This document shows, piece by piece, positions 19,453 to 29,179 of a stretch of 64,000 bases of DNA. The translations under genes and the position numbers were made by a program. Under the pieces are notes generated by a model. The model did no database searches. It saw only the letters and a program-made list of their open reading frames with translations, and was not told where the DNA came from. This stretch comes from Citrobacter sp. MGH106 (GTDB taxonomy: Bacteria; Pseudomonadota; Gammaproteobacteria; Enterobacterales; Enterobacteriaceae): NCBI RefSeq assembly GCF_001037495.1, contig NZ_KQ089822.1:2871938-2935937 (forward strand). Reading direction: 5' to 3'. Position 1 is the first letter of the stretch. Every line of letters begins with the position of its first letter.

Positions 19453-20355
19453 TTAACCGCCGATTTTAAGACAGAATTCAGGTGTTGCGTGACGTTCGAT
19501 CCACTGGATCATCCGCGCAGCAATATCTATCCCTGTAGTTTTCTCCACGCCTTCCAATCCAGGAGAAGCGTTGACTTCCATGACCAGTGGCCCGCGATCT
19601 GCGCGCAGAATATCAACCCCCGCCACATCCAGCCCCATTGTCTGAGCGGCTTTGATGGCGATCTCCCTTTCGCGAGACGTGATATTTGCAATACTGGCAA
19701 CTCCGCCACGATGGAGATTAGAACGAAAATCACCATCTTTCGCCCGACGCTCAATGGCGGCCACAACCTCGTCACCTACAACGAAACAGCGAATATCGCG
19801 GCCTTTCGCTTCTTTAATATATTCCTGAACCAGTATATGAGCGTTCAACCCACGAAACGCATCCACGACGCTCTCTGCAGCCTGACGCGTTTCGGCCAGC
19901 ACTACACCGATGCCCTGTGTGCCTTCGACCAACTTCACCACCAACGGTGCCCCACCGACCATATCAATCATGTCGCTGGTATCATCCGGCGAGTGTGCAA
20001 TCCCGGTGATGGGGAGATCTATCCCCTGGCGCGCCAGCAGTTGTAACGAACGCAGCTTATCGCGCGCACGGGTAATTGCTACCGATTCATTCAGCGGATA
20101 GCTGCCCAGTATCTCAAACTGACGTAACGCAGCAGTTCCATAAAAAGTAATGGCCGAGCCAATCCTTGGGATGACTGCGTCAAAATGGGGTAGCTGGCGG
20201 CCCTTATAATGAATAGAAGAAGCCGCCGGGCTAATGTTCATATAGCAAGAAAGGGGATCGATAATTTCTACCAGGTGGCCGCGATGCATCGCCGCTTCAC
20301 GCAGGCGTTTACACGAATAGAGCGTTCCGTCCCGGGACAAAATGGCAATTTTCAC
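19453..20355 (-). CDS. rimK: Ribosomal protein S6 glutamate ligase RimK
   Basis: RimK is an ATP-grasp ligase that adds glutamates to the C-terminus of ribosomal protein S6. A GTG start at 20355 ([14 protein letters not shown]) gives 300 residues, the E. coli length, and AGAGGTG lies just before it; the frame is open upstream without a better start. ATP-grasp features include [18 protein letters not shown] (about residues 136-153) and the Mg-binding [11 protein letters not shown] near the C-terminus. Confidence 0.96.
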   Translation of the reverse strand: MKIAILSRDGTLYSCKRLREAAMHRGHLVEIIDPLSCYMNISPAASSIHYKGRQLPHFDAVIPRIGSAITFYGTAALRQFEILGSYPLNESVAITRARDKLRSLQLLARQGIDLPITGIAHSPDDTSDMIDMVGGAPLVVKLVEGTQGIGVVLAETRQAAESVVDAFRGLNAHILVQEYIKEAKGRDIRCFVVGDEVVAAIERRAKDGDFRSNLHRGGVASIANITSREREIAIKAAQTMGLDVAGVDILRADRGPLVMEVNASPGLEGVEKTTGIDIAARMIQWIERHATPEFCLKIGG

Positions 20356-20414
20356 CCTGCACCTCTCTGAAAGACCTGGTAAAAGCTGACGTATCATACA
20401 CCGGGTTAGAATCT

Positions 20415-21137
20415 TTAGCGCGTCGCCCAACCTTGTTTATGCAAATATTCCAGGATAAAGGGGCGACTTTCTTTAATGATGGTACGGCGGATGTGATCGC
20501 TCCAGGTATCGCGACGCGTGTTACTGCCACGGGTCAGATAGTACTGCGCGAGCTGTTCATCATATTGCGCCAGAATGTCCTTATCGAGCGGTTGGTACTG
20601 ATTTTCATGCACGACGATTGCAGCAGGCAATCGCGGTTTGATGTCCGGGTTATCGGCAGGCCAGCCGAGACAAAGACCAAACAACGGTAAGACGTGCTGC
20701 GGGAGTTTCAGGAGCTCGGAGACTGCCTCAATATTATTGCGCAGGCCACCAATATAGACGCCTCCGAGTCCCAACGATTCCGCGGCCGTTAGCGCATTTT
20801 GCGCCATCATAGCCGTATCAACCACGCCCAGCAGCAGTTGTTCCGCCAGCCCTAACTGAGCATCCGGGCAGATCTGTAAATGACGATTGAAATCAGCGCA
20901 AAACACCCAGAACTCAGCAGCCTGGGCGACATGTTTTTGCCCTCCAGACAAGGTAACCAGCGATTCGCGCAGAGTTTTATCGGTAATCCGAATTATCGTA
21001 CTGCATTGTAAAAAGCTGGAACTTGAAGTTCCCTGGGCAGCAGCAATAATCGCATCTCGTTGTGCATCCGAAATCGACTCGTCGGTGAAATGGCGAATGG
21101 AGCGGTGACCGCGAATTAAATCAATGGTTGGAGTCAT
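20415..21137 (-). CDS. nfsA: NADPH-dependent nitroreductase NfsA
   Basis: NfsA is the major oxygen-insensitive nitroreductase. It binds FMN, reduces nitroaromatics and activates nitrofuran drugs. The 240 residues match E. coli, with the FMN-contacting HRSIRHF (about residues 11-17), SSSSFLQ (about 38-44) and C-terminal GSNTRRDTW motifs. The start overlaps the end of ybjC by 17 bases. In E. coli this operon belongs to the SoxS/MarA response. Confidence 0.97.
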   Translation of the reverse strand: MTPTIDLIRGHRSIRHFTDESISDAQRDAIIAAAQGTSSSSFLQCSTIIRITDKTLRESLVTLSGGQKHVAQAAEFWVFCADFNRHLQICPDAQLGLAEQLLLGVVDTAMMAQNALTAAESLGLGGVYIGGLRNNIEAVSELLKLPQHVLPLFGLCLGWPADNPDIKPRLPAAIVVHENQYQPLDKDILAQYDEQLAQYYLTRGSNTRRDTWSDHIRRTIIKESRPFILEYLHKQGWATR

Positions 21138-21411
21138 CTCTTTTATCTCTGATTGAATGGGAAGTCGCGTCGGATGAACGCGACATCAACTGCGGCGCAA
21201 GCAGTCGTGCAATGCGCCACATCAACACCACCGCCGCAGGAAGCATCAGCAATACACCCAAAAAGATCATCACGACGCAGGCTACTGAGCTGTTAAACGG
21301 CGCGGGTAAGGTGAGGTAATCGTTAAGCGACAGCAACGCCAGCGCTAACAATACCATACCAATCATTTCCAGAATCAATACGCTCCTGGGTAACACACCA
21401 ATTGTGCGCAT
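21121..21411 (-). CDS. ybjC: Small membrane protein YbjC
   Basis: YbjC is a 96-residue protein with two hydrophobic segments (about residues 11-29 and 43-66) and a charged C-terminus. The function is unknown. The start MRTIGVLPRSV matches the E. coli family; the frame is open to 21630 but no family member begins there. It is the first gene of the ybjC-nfsA-rimK-ybjN operon and diverges from grxA. Confidence 0.9.
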   Translation of the reverse strand: MRTIGVLPRSVLILEMIGMVLLALALLSLNDYLTLPAPFNSSVACVVMIFLGVLLMLPAAVVLMWRIARLLAPQLMSRSSDATSHSIRDKRDDSNH

Positions 21412-21674
21412 AAGTGGCCTCCCGGTGAAGTGGTACTTAGTGTATACACTATGAATTTCGGGTTGTACTGAAGCGGCAAGCCCGTGATCTCCAGCAGCAT
21501 AGATAACTCTATGGCAGGTGTGAACGGATGCAGACCACAAAATGTAGCCTGAAAGACAAAGGGTATAGACTAAGGATATCAAAGCAACAGGCTCAACCTG
21601 CTTTCCATCTATCGTAAATCGCGGCATCATAACGGTAATTCGCCATCCGGCCTGATAAGTTCGAGGAGAAAGAG
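21412..21674. promoter_or_regulatory. Divergent ybjC/grxA promoter region
   Basis: This 263-bp region separates the minus-strand redox operon from grxA. In E. coli it carries SoxS-regulated (ybjC-nfsA) and OxyR-regulated (grxA) promoters. I could not place the exact boxes by eye. A good ribosome-binding site (AGGAGAAAGAG) precedes grxA. Confidence 0.45.
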
Positions 21675-21938
21675 ATGTTTGCTGTTATTTTTGGTCGCCC
21701 AGGGTGCCCGTATTGCGTGCGCGCAAAAGAATTAGCAGAAAAATTGAGCAATGAGCATGACGATTTTAACTACCGCTACATTGATATCCACGCTGAAGGT
21801 ATTACCAAAGCGGATCTGGAAAAAACGGTAGGTAAGCCTGTTGAAACCGTACCGCAGATTTTTGTCGATCAAAAACACATCGGCGGCTGCACGGATTTTG
21901 AAGCGTGGGCAAAAGAAAATGCGAACCTGTTCGCCTGA
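21675..21938 (+). CDS. grxA: Glutaredoxin 1
   Basis: Grx1 is a glutathione-dependent disulfide reductase that serves ribonucleotide reductase and OxyR. The 87 residues begin MFAVIFGRPGCPYC, with the redox pair Cys11-Pro-Tyr-Cys14. The TVPQIF cis-proline segment and GGCTDF glutathione-binding turn are also present. It is two residues longer at the C-terminus than the K-12 protein I recall. Confidence 0.98.
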   Translation: MFAVIFGRPGCPYCVRAKELAEKLSNEHDDFNYRYIDIHAEGITKADLEKTVGKPVETVPQIFVDQKHIGGCTDFEAWAKENANLFA

Positions 21939-21949
21939 TTAGTGTTTCA

Positions 21950-21983
21950 ACGCCCTCCGCTGGAGGGCGTCGTTAGTTTTTTT
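21950..21983 (+). terminator. Terminator between grxA and ybjM
   Basis: A perfect 9-bp stem (ACGCCCTCC / GGAGGGCGT) with a 3-base loop is followed by CGTTAG and eight T residues. It serves grxA; its T tract overlaps the 3' end of the convergent ybjM. Confidence 0.85.
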
Positions 21984-22353
21984 TACGTCGTTGATGTTGG
22001 TTAAATAAGCTACTGATAAATAAAAAACACAATGCGCCAAGCGCGCACCAAAACACCGCACTAAACAGCCATGCCAGTTCTTGCCACAGCGAACGCGTGG
22101 GCATAAAGACGAACCGCATCAGCAACAGGCAACATGGTGCCGCCAACATTGCACCAAGAAGAGGTCTGAGCACCTCCCGACGGTGGGAGAAAAAGCTTGC
22201 CGCTGCACCTGGCAATATAAAAAACAACAACCCGACTTCAGGATGTCCAGCCGCTTTAAATGCCCCTTTCACGTTTAGCGTTAATGAAAGACACACCACA
22301 ATAAAAAGCACAAAGCAGCAGATCGCACCCGCCCAACCTTGCTTATGTTTCAA
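21973..22353 (-). CDS. ybjM: Inner membrane protein YbjM
   Basis: YbjM is a 126-residue protein with four hydrophobic segments (beginning WAGAICCFVLFIVVCLSL) and a basic C-terminal tail. It matches E. coli YbjM in length and sequence; its function is unknown. It is convergent with grxA and divergent from ybjL. Confidence 0.9.
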   Translation of the reverse strand: MKHKQGWAGAICCFVLFIVVCLSLTLNVKGAFKAAGHPEVGLLFFILPGAAASFFSHRREVLRPLLGAMLAAPCCLLLMRFVFMPTRSLWQELAWLFSAVFWCALGALCFLFISSLFNQHQRRKKN

Positions 22354-22623
22354 CCGTTCCTCCTGACTTTTTCTCTATCGAACACTCTTTTCGCCCAAAG
22401 GCGTCCAGTCAGATAAAGTTACTCGGCATTCCATGCCAAAAACACACCCACACGATTCTTATAGCCGTTGATACGTAATGAGATTAAACTAGCCACATAT
22501 ATTGTTATGCTGCTTTTATTTGGGGCTGTATACGAAGCTGTCGCCCCTTAATTTCTGGCAAAAACATTAGCGTAAATTGCCATTTCTTTCAATAGCTTAC
22601 TAGTAAACAAGAAGTTAGCCTCC

Positions 22624-24309
22624 GTGAATATAAACGTCGCAGATTTGTTAAATGGGAATTACATCCTGTTATTATTTGTGGTCCTGGCGCTGGGCCTGTG
22701 TCTGGGTAAATTACGTCTGGGCTCAGTCCAACTCGGTAATTCCATTGGCGTTTTGGTAGTCTCCCTATTATTAGGGCAGCAGCACTTTAGTATTAACACT
22801 GATGCATTAAATCTCGGCTTTATGCTGTTTATTTTTTGTGTCGGAGTGGAAGCGGGTCCCAACTTTTTTTCCATTTTTTTTCGCGATGGTAAAAATTACC
22901 TAATGCTTGCTCTGGTAATGGTCGGTAGTGCAATGCTGATCGCCCTGGGGCTGGGTCGGCTATTTGGCTGGGACATCGGCCTGACAGCCGGTATGCTGGC
23001 TGGCTCAATGACCTCTACACCTGTGCTGGTAGGCGCAGGCGACACATTGCGGCATTCAGGAATGGCAGGTACTCAGCTTTCAAGTGCCCTTGATAATCTG
23101 AGTCTGGGTTACGCCCTCACCTATCTTATTGGACTGGTCAGCCTGATCGTCGGCGCACGCTACCTGCCGAAACTGCAACATCAGGATCTGCAAACCAGCG
23201 CACAACAAATCGCACGTGAACGCGGTCTGGACACTGACGCTAACCGTAAGGTATATCTGCCCGTGATTCGGGCCTATCGTGTCGGTCCGGAACTGGTCGC
23301 ATGGGCTGACGGTAAAAATCTCCGTGAGCTGGGCATCTATCGCCAGACTGGTTGTTATATTGAACGCATCCGTCGCAACGGCATTTTGGCGAATCCTGAT
23401 GGTGACGCAGTGCTACAAATGGGTGATGAGATTGCCCTGGTGGGTTACCCGGATGCGCATGCCCGTCTCGACCCAAGTTTTCGTAATGGCAAAGAGGTGT
23501 TCGATCGCGATCTGCTCGATATGCGTATCGTCACCGAAGAGATTGTTGTCAAAAACCACAATGCCGTCGGCCGTCGTCTGGCACAGTTGAAACTAACCGA
23601 TCACGGTTGCTTCCTTAACCGCGTGATCCGCAGCCAGATTGAGATGCCAATCGATGACAACGTTGTACTCAATAAAGGCGACGTATTGCAGGTCAGCGGT
23701 GATGCCCGTCGTGTCAAAACCATTGCTGATCGTATCGGCTTTATTTCAATCCATAGTCAGGTGACCGACCTCCTTGCCTTCTGCGCCTTCTTTATCATCG
23801 GTCTGATGATCGGGATGATCACCTTCCAGTTCAGTAATTTCAGCTTCGGCATTGGGAATGCAGCCGGATTACTGTTCGCCGGGATCATGCTTGGCTTCTT
23901 GCGCGCCAACCATCCTACGTTTGGCTATATTCCGCAGGGTGCGCTGAATATGGTGAAAGAGTTTGGCCTGATGGTATTTATGGCAGGCGTCGGTTTAAGC
24001 GCTGGCAGCGGTATTGGCAACGGCCTCGGTGCCGTGGGTGGTCAAATGCTGATTGCCGGTTTGATTGTCAGTCTGGTTCCGGTTGTTATCTGCTTCTTGT
24101 TTGGTGCTTACGTATTGCGAATGAACCGCGCCCTGCTGTTTGGGGCCATGATGGGGGCGCGTACCTGTGCTCCGGCAATGGAAATCATCAGCGACACGGC
24201 GCGCAGTAACATTCCGGCCTTAGGTTATGCGGGCACTTATGCAATTGCTAACGTCCTGCTGACGCTGGCAGGGACACTTATTGTCATTGTCTGGCCAGGC
24301 CTCGGTTAA
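22624..24309 (+). CDS. ybjL: AspT/YidE-family transporter YbjL
   Basis: YbjL belongs to the aspartate:alanine exchanger family. It has two membrane halves (about residues 1-170 and 380-561) flanking two cytosolic RCK_C (TrkA-C) domains (about 200-290 and 300-370). The 561 residues match E. coli. The start is GTG at 22624, with only a weak ribosome-binding site. The substrate is not established; dicarboxylate export has been reported for homologues. rybB follows on the same strand. Confidence 0.93.
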   Translation: MNINVADLLNGNYILLLFVVLALGLCLGKLRLGSVQLGNSIGVLVVSLLLGQQHFSINTDALNLGFMLFIFCVGVEAGPNFFSIFFRDGKNYLMLALVMVGSAMLIALGLGRLFGWDIGLTAGMLAGSMTSTPVLVGAGDTLRHSGMAGTQLSSALDNLSLGYALTYLIGLVSLIVGARYLPKLQHQDLQTSAQQIARERGLDTDANRKVYLPVIRAYRVGPELVAWADGKNLRELGIYRQTGCYIERIRRNGILANPDGDAVLQMGDEIALVGYPDAHARLDPSFRNGKEVFDRDLLDMRIVTEEIVVKNHNAVGRRLAQLKLTDHGCFLNRVIRSQIEMPIDDNVVLNKGDVLQVSGDARRVKTIADRIGFISIHSQVTDLLAFCAFFIIGLMIGMITFQFSNFSFGIGNAAGLLFAGIMLGFLRANHPTFGYIPQGALNMVKEFGLMVFMAGVGLSAGSGIGNGLGAVGGQMLIAGLIVSLVPVVICFLFGAYVLRMNRALLFGAMMGARTCAPAMEIISDTARSNIPALGYAGTYAIANVLLTLAGTLIVIVWPGLG

Positions 24310-24352
24310 GACTGATAATTATCCTTAAGTGAAAATTTTTTGCAGGTAAGCA

Positions 24353-24380
24353 GAACTTTTCTTCAAGGTGTCAGTCATAA
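24353..24380 (+). promoter_or_regulatory. Sigma-E type promoter of rybB
   Basis: GAACTT at 24353-24358 matches the sigma-E -35 core. GTCATAA near 24374-24380 lies in the -10 position about 16 bp downstream, and the RNA start follows at 24386. The layout agrees with the known sigma-E control of rybB in E. coli and Salmonella. Confidence 0.7.
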
Positions 24381-24385
24381 CTATT

Positions 24386-24464
24386 GCCACTGCTTTTCTT
24401 TGATGTCCCCAATTTGTGGAGCCCATCAACCCCGCCGTTTTGGTTCAAGGTTGATGGGTTTTTT
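24386..24464 (+). ncRNA. rybB: Small RNA RybB
   Basis: RybB is a sigma-E induced, Hfq-dependent RNA that represses outer membrane porin mRNAs through its 5' seed. The 79-nt segment begins GCCACTGCTTTTCTTTGATG, the seed I recall from E. coli and Salmonella. It has the small CCCCAATTTGTGG hairpin and ends in a 10-bp terminator stem (CCCATCAACC / GGTTGATGGG) plus six T residues. A few loop and stem bases differ from the K-12 form, but the seed and terminator are unchanged. It lies between ybjL and the ybjK side, as in E. coli, except for the inserted block that follows. Confidence 0.95.
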
Positions 24465-24586
24465 GTTGTCTGAAATTCAGCTCCCGCCCCTCAAATACCA
24501 CATTCCCCCCATAATCCGCGCAATTTGCAGCATGCCGTTTATGGCACATACTTTTGATTGATGCTTTCTGGTGATGGAGATTCATA

Positions 24587-25384
24587 ATGTTGCTTTCAGG
24601 CAAAAACGTAGTGATCTTCGGCGGAAGTGGCGCGACCGGTAGTACGGTTGCACGCACTATGGCGCGTGAAGGGGCGAATGTGTTCCTTGGTGCACGTAGC
24701 AAGGGAAAGCTAGACTGCGCTGCCGACAGCATCCGCATGGCCGATGGCACGGCTGAAATCTTCATCGTCGATGTACTTGACGAACAGTCCACAACTCAAC
24801 ATATTGCGCAACTGGCTCAGCAAGCCGGTGGTATTGACGTGGTGGTAAACGCAACTGGCTTTTTACACGAACAGGGCAAAAGAATAGAAGCGTTATCTCT
24901 GGCTGAGTTTATGAGTGGCATCACCCCTTTTCTCTCCGCACAATTCAATATATCAAAGGCCGTCACTCCGTATATGGGCGGTGAACGTGCAGGCAGTATT
25001 ATCACCGTCGTAGCTCCTGCGGCACCGATGGCAATGCCAGGACATCTGGGCCACATCGTTGGCTGCGCGGGAACCGAAGCCTTTATTAAAGCGCTCGCCA
25101 GTGAACTTGGCCCACAGAATATTCGAGTCCTCGGCGTGCGATCGCATGCAATTGTGGATGCGATACAGGCCGGCTCTTACACAGAGGAAATATTCACCAC
25201 AAAAGCTCAGTCAATGGGGTTAACCGTGGAACAATGGCTGGGTGGCGCCGCACAAAGCACTATGCTCAAGCGCCTGCCCACTCTGTTACAAATCGCCGAA
25301 GTTATAACATTTCTGGCATCAGATCATGCTAGTGCAATGACTGCTACGGTGGTGAATGTAACAAGTGGCGCCACCGTCAGCTAA
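24587..25384 (+). CDS. Atypical short-chain dehydrogenase/reductase family protein
   Basis: This 265-residue Rossmann-fold protein has the N-terminal nucleotide-binding motif VVIFGGSGATGSTVA (about residues 8-22) and an NNAG-like segment changed to VVNATGF. The catalytic region is unlike classical SDRs: where Ser and YxxxK are expected, the sequence reads ITVVAPAAP and HIVGCAGTEAFIKALASELG, so Ser, Tyr and Lys all appear to be missing. It may bind NAD(P) without classical SDR chemistry. It is convergent with the EamA gene (15 bp apart) and belongs to an accessory block between rybB and rcdA. No function can be assigned. Confidence 0.82.
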   Translation: MLLSGKNVVIFGGSGATGSTVARTMAREGANVFLGARSKGKLDCAADSIRMADGTAEIFIVDVLDEQSTTQHIAQLAQQAGGIDVVVNATGFLHEQGKRIEALSLAEFMSGITPFLSAQFNISKAVTPYMGGERAGSIITVVAPAAPMAMPGHLGHIVGCAGTEAFIKALASELGPQNIRVLGVRSHAIVDAIQAGSYTEEIFTTKAQSMGLTVEQWLGGAAQSTMLKRLPTLLQIAEVITFLASDHASAMTATVVNVTSGATVS

Positions 25385-25399
25385 TGTAGCTCTTCCCCC

Positions 25400-26314
25400 T
25401 CACACCGTATGTTGCTCCGTTATCCTGTGCACTGCCGGGCGTGAACAGAGCGCAATACCGAAGACGATAACCAGCGCACTGACCAGATGATACGAATGTA
25501 GCGTCACATGCAAAAATACCACGCTAAATAATCCTCCACTCAAAGGGATCAGGTGTGAGTATATTTCTCCACGCGTGGCCCCGATGGCGCTAATGCCTTT
25601 GTTCCAGAGTAAATACGACAGCCAGGACGGAAAAATAATAAGGTACATGACCCCGGAAATAACTGCAGAATTCACATAACCACTCCAGTCCGGAACACCA
25701 TCACGCATCAGTTCTATAGCTAGCACCGGAAGAAGAACAATTGCGCCTATCAGTGCACTCACAGCGACGAATGCATTTCCCTTAACCTCACGAGGTTTAA
25801 TTCGCAGAAAAGCACAGTAGACAGCCCAACTAAGCGCTGAGCCCATAGTCCATATATCGCCCTGGTTCAGATGACTAAACACCTCCGGATGCATCAGATT
25901 ACCCTGCAATATTAGCCAGATAACGCCAACAGTACTGAGTATCACACCAGCAATATTACGCAAAGAGATCCTCTCCTTGAAAAAGAGTTTATTGATTAGC
26001 AGGACTATTGCTGGTGTGGTCGACATATAAATCGCCGCATTCAGAGATGTCGTATATTGTAGGCCGATGTACAAGGTCAACGGAAAAAGGACCTGACCAC
26101 ATAACGCGAGGAAAACGATAGTACTCATGTTTTTTTTCATCGCCGGCCACTGCTCTGTAACCTGGCGAAAATAAAGCGTCATCAATAATAGTGCGGTAGC
26201 TATCCAGCGCACCGCAGATAAAACAACAGGATTAACGTCAGCGACCAGTATGTGGCCGATTACATAATTCCCGCCCCAAAAACAGGCTGCCAGACTGAGT
26301 AAAATATAGGGCAT
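25400..26314 (-). CDS. EamA/DMT-family transporter
   Basis: This 304-residue membrane protein of the drug/metabolite transporter superfamily has ten hydrophobic segments arranged as two EamA repeats (about residues 5-130 and 145-285). Features include the opening PYILLSLAACFWGGNYVIG and the second-repeat PSWLSYLLWNKGISAIGAT. Relatives export amino acids or metabolites; the substrate here cannot be read. It is divergent from the lysR gene that begins 102 bp away, suggesting it is that regulator's target. Confidence 0.88.
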   Translation of the reverse strand: MPYILLSLAACFWGGNYVIGHILVADVNPVVLSAVRWIATALLLMTLYFRQVTEQWPAMKKNMSTIVFLALCGQVLFPLTLYIGLQYTTSLNAAIYMSTTPAIVLLINKLFFKERISLRNIAGVILSTVGVIWLILQGNLMHPEVFSHLNQGDIWTMGSALSWAVYCAFLRIKPREVKGNAFVAVSALIGAIVLLPVLAIELMRDGVPDWSGYVNSAVISGVMYLIIFPSWLSYLLWNKGISAIGATRGEIYSHLIPLSGGLFSVVFLHVTLHSYHLVSALVIVFGIALCSRPAVHRITEQHTV

Positions 26315-26416
26315 AAATAAGCCTTTTTGTTACATTCACGGTATAACAACAAGGCTACGGCGGTGTCCGAATGAATGCTAATATAACGTTTTCATCCATG
26401 TGCATAGATTAAAACT

Positions 26417-27331
26417 ATGAAATTCACGCTAAGGCAACTTGAGTTTTACATCGCGCTCGCCGAAACATTACAAATTTCCAAAGCAGCAGCACGTTGTCAT
26501 ATCTCTCAGTCATCGATGACCATCGCCATGCGGAACCTGGAAGAAGCATTAGATGCACAATTATTTGTACGATATCCCAAAGGTGTGAAGCTAACCGCTG
26601 AGGGCGAGCGCTTTCTGGCTCATGCCTGTAACATCATCAACAGTAGCCGGGCCGCCGTTGACGCCCTGCATGACAGGAGTGATCTCCTCTGCGGTACGGT
26701 GCGTATTGGGGTTGCCGAAACACTCTCCGCCTATCTTATCCCGGATATACTTGATGACATTGAACGCCGTTTTCCGCTGCTGGAGATCATTTTTCATGAA
26801 GATACAGCGCCAGAGTTAGTTCAGGCGCTGCGACAAAAGAACGTTGATTTTTGCCTGCTACTGACTTCGAATATCAGCCACGACGCTGACCTGAAAATCG
26901 AAACCTTCATTCGCTCACAACGACGCCTGTGGAGCTCAATCGGGCACCCGTTGCAAAGCCAGCCAGCAATCCGTCTGAAAGATGTCGTGAAGCTACCGTT
27001 TTTACTGCTGGAAACCGACAAGTATCCCGACGTCATCACAGACTACTGGCAACAGCGTGGCTACGCGCCTGACATCTGTTTTCGCAGTAATTCTTTTGAG
27101 GCGATACGCAGCCTGGTCGCCAAAGGCAGAGGAATAACTATTTTATCAGATCTGGTATATCGCCCCTGGTCGCTGGACGGATTACGCGTCATGCGCAGAA
27201 CGATTGATGATTTTATTACGTATATGGATGTCGGGACCGTGACAAATGCGAATCAACCGCTGACAACAGAAACCCGGAGAGTCATCGACTTTTTACGTCA
27301 GGCGATTACCCGCCTCGACAGTTCGTTTTAA
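26417..27331 (+). CDS. LysR-family transcriptional regulator
   Basis: This 304-residue LysR protein has an N-terminal helix-turn-helix (MKFTLRQLEFYIALAETLQI, then ISKAAARCHISQSSMTIAMRNLEE, residues 1-60) and a LysR substrate-binding domain (about 90-300). It is divergent from the EamA exporter, the usual arrangement for a regulator of an exporter. It ends 5 bp before the convergent rcdA. It is not part of the K-12 ybjL-ybjK interval I recall. Confidence 0.9.
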   Translation: MKFTLRQLEFYIALAETLQISKAAARCHISQSSMTIAMRNLEEALDAQLFVRYPKGVKLTAEGERFLAHACNIINSSRAAVDALHDRSDLLCGTVRIGVAETLSAYLIPDILDDIERRFPLLEIIFHEDTAPELVQALRQKNVDFCLLLTSNISHDADLKIETFIRSQRRLWSSIGHPLQSQPAIRLKDVVKLPFLLLETDKYPDVITDYWQQRGYAPDICFRSNSFEAIRSLVAKGRGITILSDLVYRPWSLDGLRVMRRTIDDFITYMDVGTVTNANQPLTTETRRVIDFLRQAITRLDSSF

Positions 27332-27336
27332 GAAAA

Positions 27337-27885
27337 TCACGCCTGCGGCAGCCCTGCAATACGTTCAACCATAACCAGAATATCTTCTCGACGCAGTGGC
27401 GTTTTATCCGTCACAAAGTGCAGAGTCATCCCTTCAATAAACGCATCCAGAGCCCGAGCCGTGGCCGGATCGAACCACTGCTCTAACGTTTGCTGACTGC
27501 GTAGCATCCAGTTTTGCATCACCATTTTCAGTGCTGGTTTTCGGCTGGCAAAAGCATAAAGCTGGTACATTAGCTCCATATTGTCCGGCGTGGTGACCTG
27601 TGAACTGTAGATCATACTGGTAATGGCATGACAGGCCTGCGACGCATTTGAAACGTCATCAAAGAATGCCTGATATTGCTGCGACATGGTTTCAGTGAAA
27701 CGACCAAATGCCGCCATTAAAAGCTCATCCATTCCCGAAAAGTAATAAGTCATAGAACCCAAGGGTACCTGAGCAATTATTGCGATTTTGCGGTGTGTAA
27801 CCGCATGAATACCATGGGTTATTATCGCTTCCAGAGTAGCCTGAACTATTTTTTCCCGCCGTTGCGGATCGTTCGCGCGTCGCAC
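27337..27885 (-). CDS. rcdA: TetR-family regulator RcdA (YbjK)
   Basis: RcdA is a TetR-type regulator that in E. coli activates csgD (curli) and controls stress genes. From the GTG at 27885 ([13 protein letters not shown]) it has 182 residues, and AGAGGAA lies 6-7 bases upstream; an ATG ten codons further up lacks a ribosome-binding site and falls inside the operator. The helix-turn-helix covers about residues 8-55 ([20 protein letters not shown]). It is divergent from ybjJ. Confidence 0.92.
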   Translation of the reverse strand: MRRANDPQRREKIVQATLEAIITHGIHAVTHRKIAIIAQVPLGSMTYYFSGMDELLMAAFGRFTETMSQQYQAFFDDVSNASQACHAITSMIYSSQVTTPDNMELMYQLYAFASRKPALKMVMQNWMLRSQQTLEQWFDPATARALDAFIEGMTLHFVTDKTPLRREDILVMVERIAGLPQA

Positions 27886-27899
27886 TGTATTTCCTCTGA

Positions 27900-27921
27900 G
27901 TACATTTATGTACAAATGTAC
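27900..27921. promoter_or_regulatory. Candidate RcdA operator
   Basis: A dyad GTACATTT-N6-AAATGTAC lies between rcdA and ybjJ, 15 bp upstream of the rcdA GTG. Inverted repeats in divergent regions are the normal target of TetR autoregulators, so this probably controls rcdA and ybjJ-ybjI. Binding by RcdA itself is inferred. Confidence 0.55.
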
Positions 27922-27970
27922 ACAACCTTGCTAATGTTGTCTTCTTTCCTCTTCTCTTTGGCTCGAATTC

Positions 27971-29179
27971 ATGACAGGCATCTCATCACGCAAAGCCCTA
28001 AGACGCCGTACCTGGGCGCTATTCACATTCTTCTTTTTACCAGGATTATTAATGGCTTCCTGGGCAACGCGTACCCCAGCCATCAGAGATATCCTCTCCA
28101 TTTCCACTGCGGAAATGGGCGCAGTATTGTTTGGACTCTCTATTGGTTCGATGAGTGGCATTCTATGTTCGGCCTGGCTGGTGAAACGATTTGGCACACG
28201 AAAGGTGATTCGCACCACCATGTCTTGCGCAGTCACAGGAATGATGGTCCTCAGCCTGGCGCTATGGTTGCACTCACCATGGTTTTTTGCATTTGGTTTG
28301 GCCGTATTTGGTGCCAGCTTTGGTGCCGCAGAAGTTGCCATTAACGTTGAAGGCGCGGCAGTTGAGCGCGAAATGAACAAAACCGTTCTGCCGATGATGC
28401 ATGGCTTTTACAGTCTGGGAACTCTTGCCGGTGCCGGCGTCGGGATGATTCTTACCGCCCTTAGCATACCGGCGACTGTACATATTCTGCTGGCGGCGGT
28501 AGTCACGATTACCCCAATATTCATCGCCATAAAAGCCATTCCTGACGGCACGGGCAAAAATGCCACCGACGGATCTCATTCGAGCGAAAAGGGGCTACCT
28601 TTTTACCGTGATATCCAGTTGTTGCTCATCGGCGTAGTGGTTCTGGCAATGGCTTTTGCCGAGGGTTCCGCCAACGACTGGCTTCCTCTATTGATGGTGG
28701 ACGGACATGGCTTTAGCCCGACATCCGGTTCATTGATTTATGCCGGTTTTACGCTGGGAATGACCGTCGGACGGTTCACTGGCGGCTGGTTTATCGACCG
28801 TTACAGCCGCGTCGCTGTCGTGCGTGCCAGCGCGCTAATGGGGGCGCTTGGGATTAGCCTGATTATTTTTGTTGATAGCTCGTGGTTAGCGGGCGTTTCC
28901 GTCATCCTGTGGGGACTTGGCGCATCGCTTGGCTTCCCACTGACTATTTCGGCGGCCAGTGATACCGGTCCCGATGCCCCAACCCGCGTGAGCGTGGTTG
29001 CGACTACCGGCTACCTGGCCTTCCTGGTTGGACCGCCGCTGTTGGGCTATCTGGGTGAACACTACGGATTACGCAACGCAATGTTAGTCGTGCTGGCACT
29101 GGTGCTGGTAGCGGCTATCGTGGCGAAAGCTGTCGCCAAACCAGATTCAAAAACTCAAACTGCGATGGAGAACGGCTAA
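27971..29179 (+). CDS. ybjJ: MFS transporter YbjJ
   Basis: YbjJ is a 402-residue major facilitator protein with 12 predicted membrane segments; its substrate is unknown. The length and sequence agree with E. coli. It is divergent from rcdA and overlaps ybjI by one base (TAATG), so the two form an operon. A role in exporting a sugar phosphate or dephosphorylated product of YbjI is speculative. Confidence 0.92.
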   Translation: MTGISSRKALRRRTWALFTFFFLPGLLMASWATRTPAIRDILSISTAEMGAVLFGLSIGSMSGILCSAWLVKRFGTRKVIRTTMSCAVTGMMVLSLALWLHSPWFFAFGLAVFGASFGAAEVAINVEGAAVEREMNKTVLPMMHGFYSLGTLAGAGVGMILTALSIPATVHILLAAVVTITPIFIAIKAIPDGTGKNATDGSHSSEKGLPFYRDIQLLLIGVVVLAMAFAEGSANDWLPLLMVDGHGFSPTSGSLIYAGFTLGMTVGRFTGGWFIDRYSRVAVVRASALMGALGISLIIFVDSSWLAGVSVILWGLGASLGFPLTISAASDTGPDAPTRVSVVATTGYLAFLVGPPLLGYLGEHYGLRNAMLVVLALVLVAAIVAKAVAKPDSKTQTAMENG

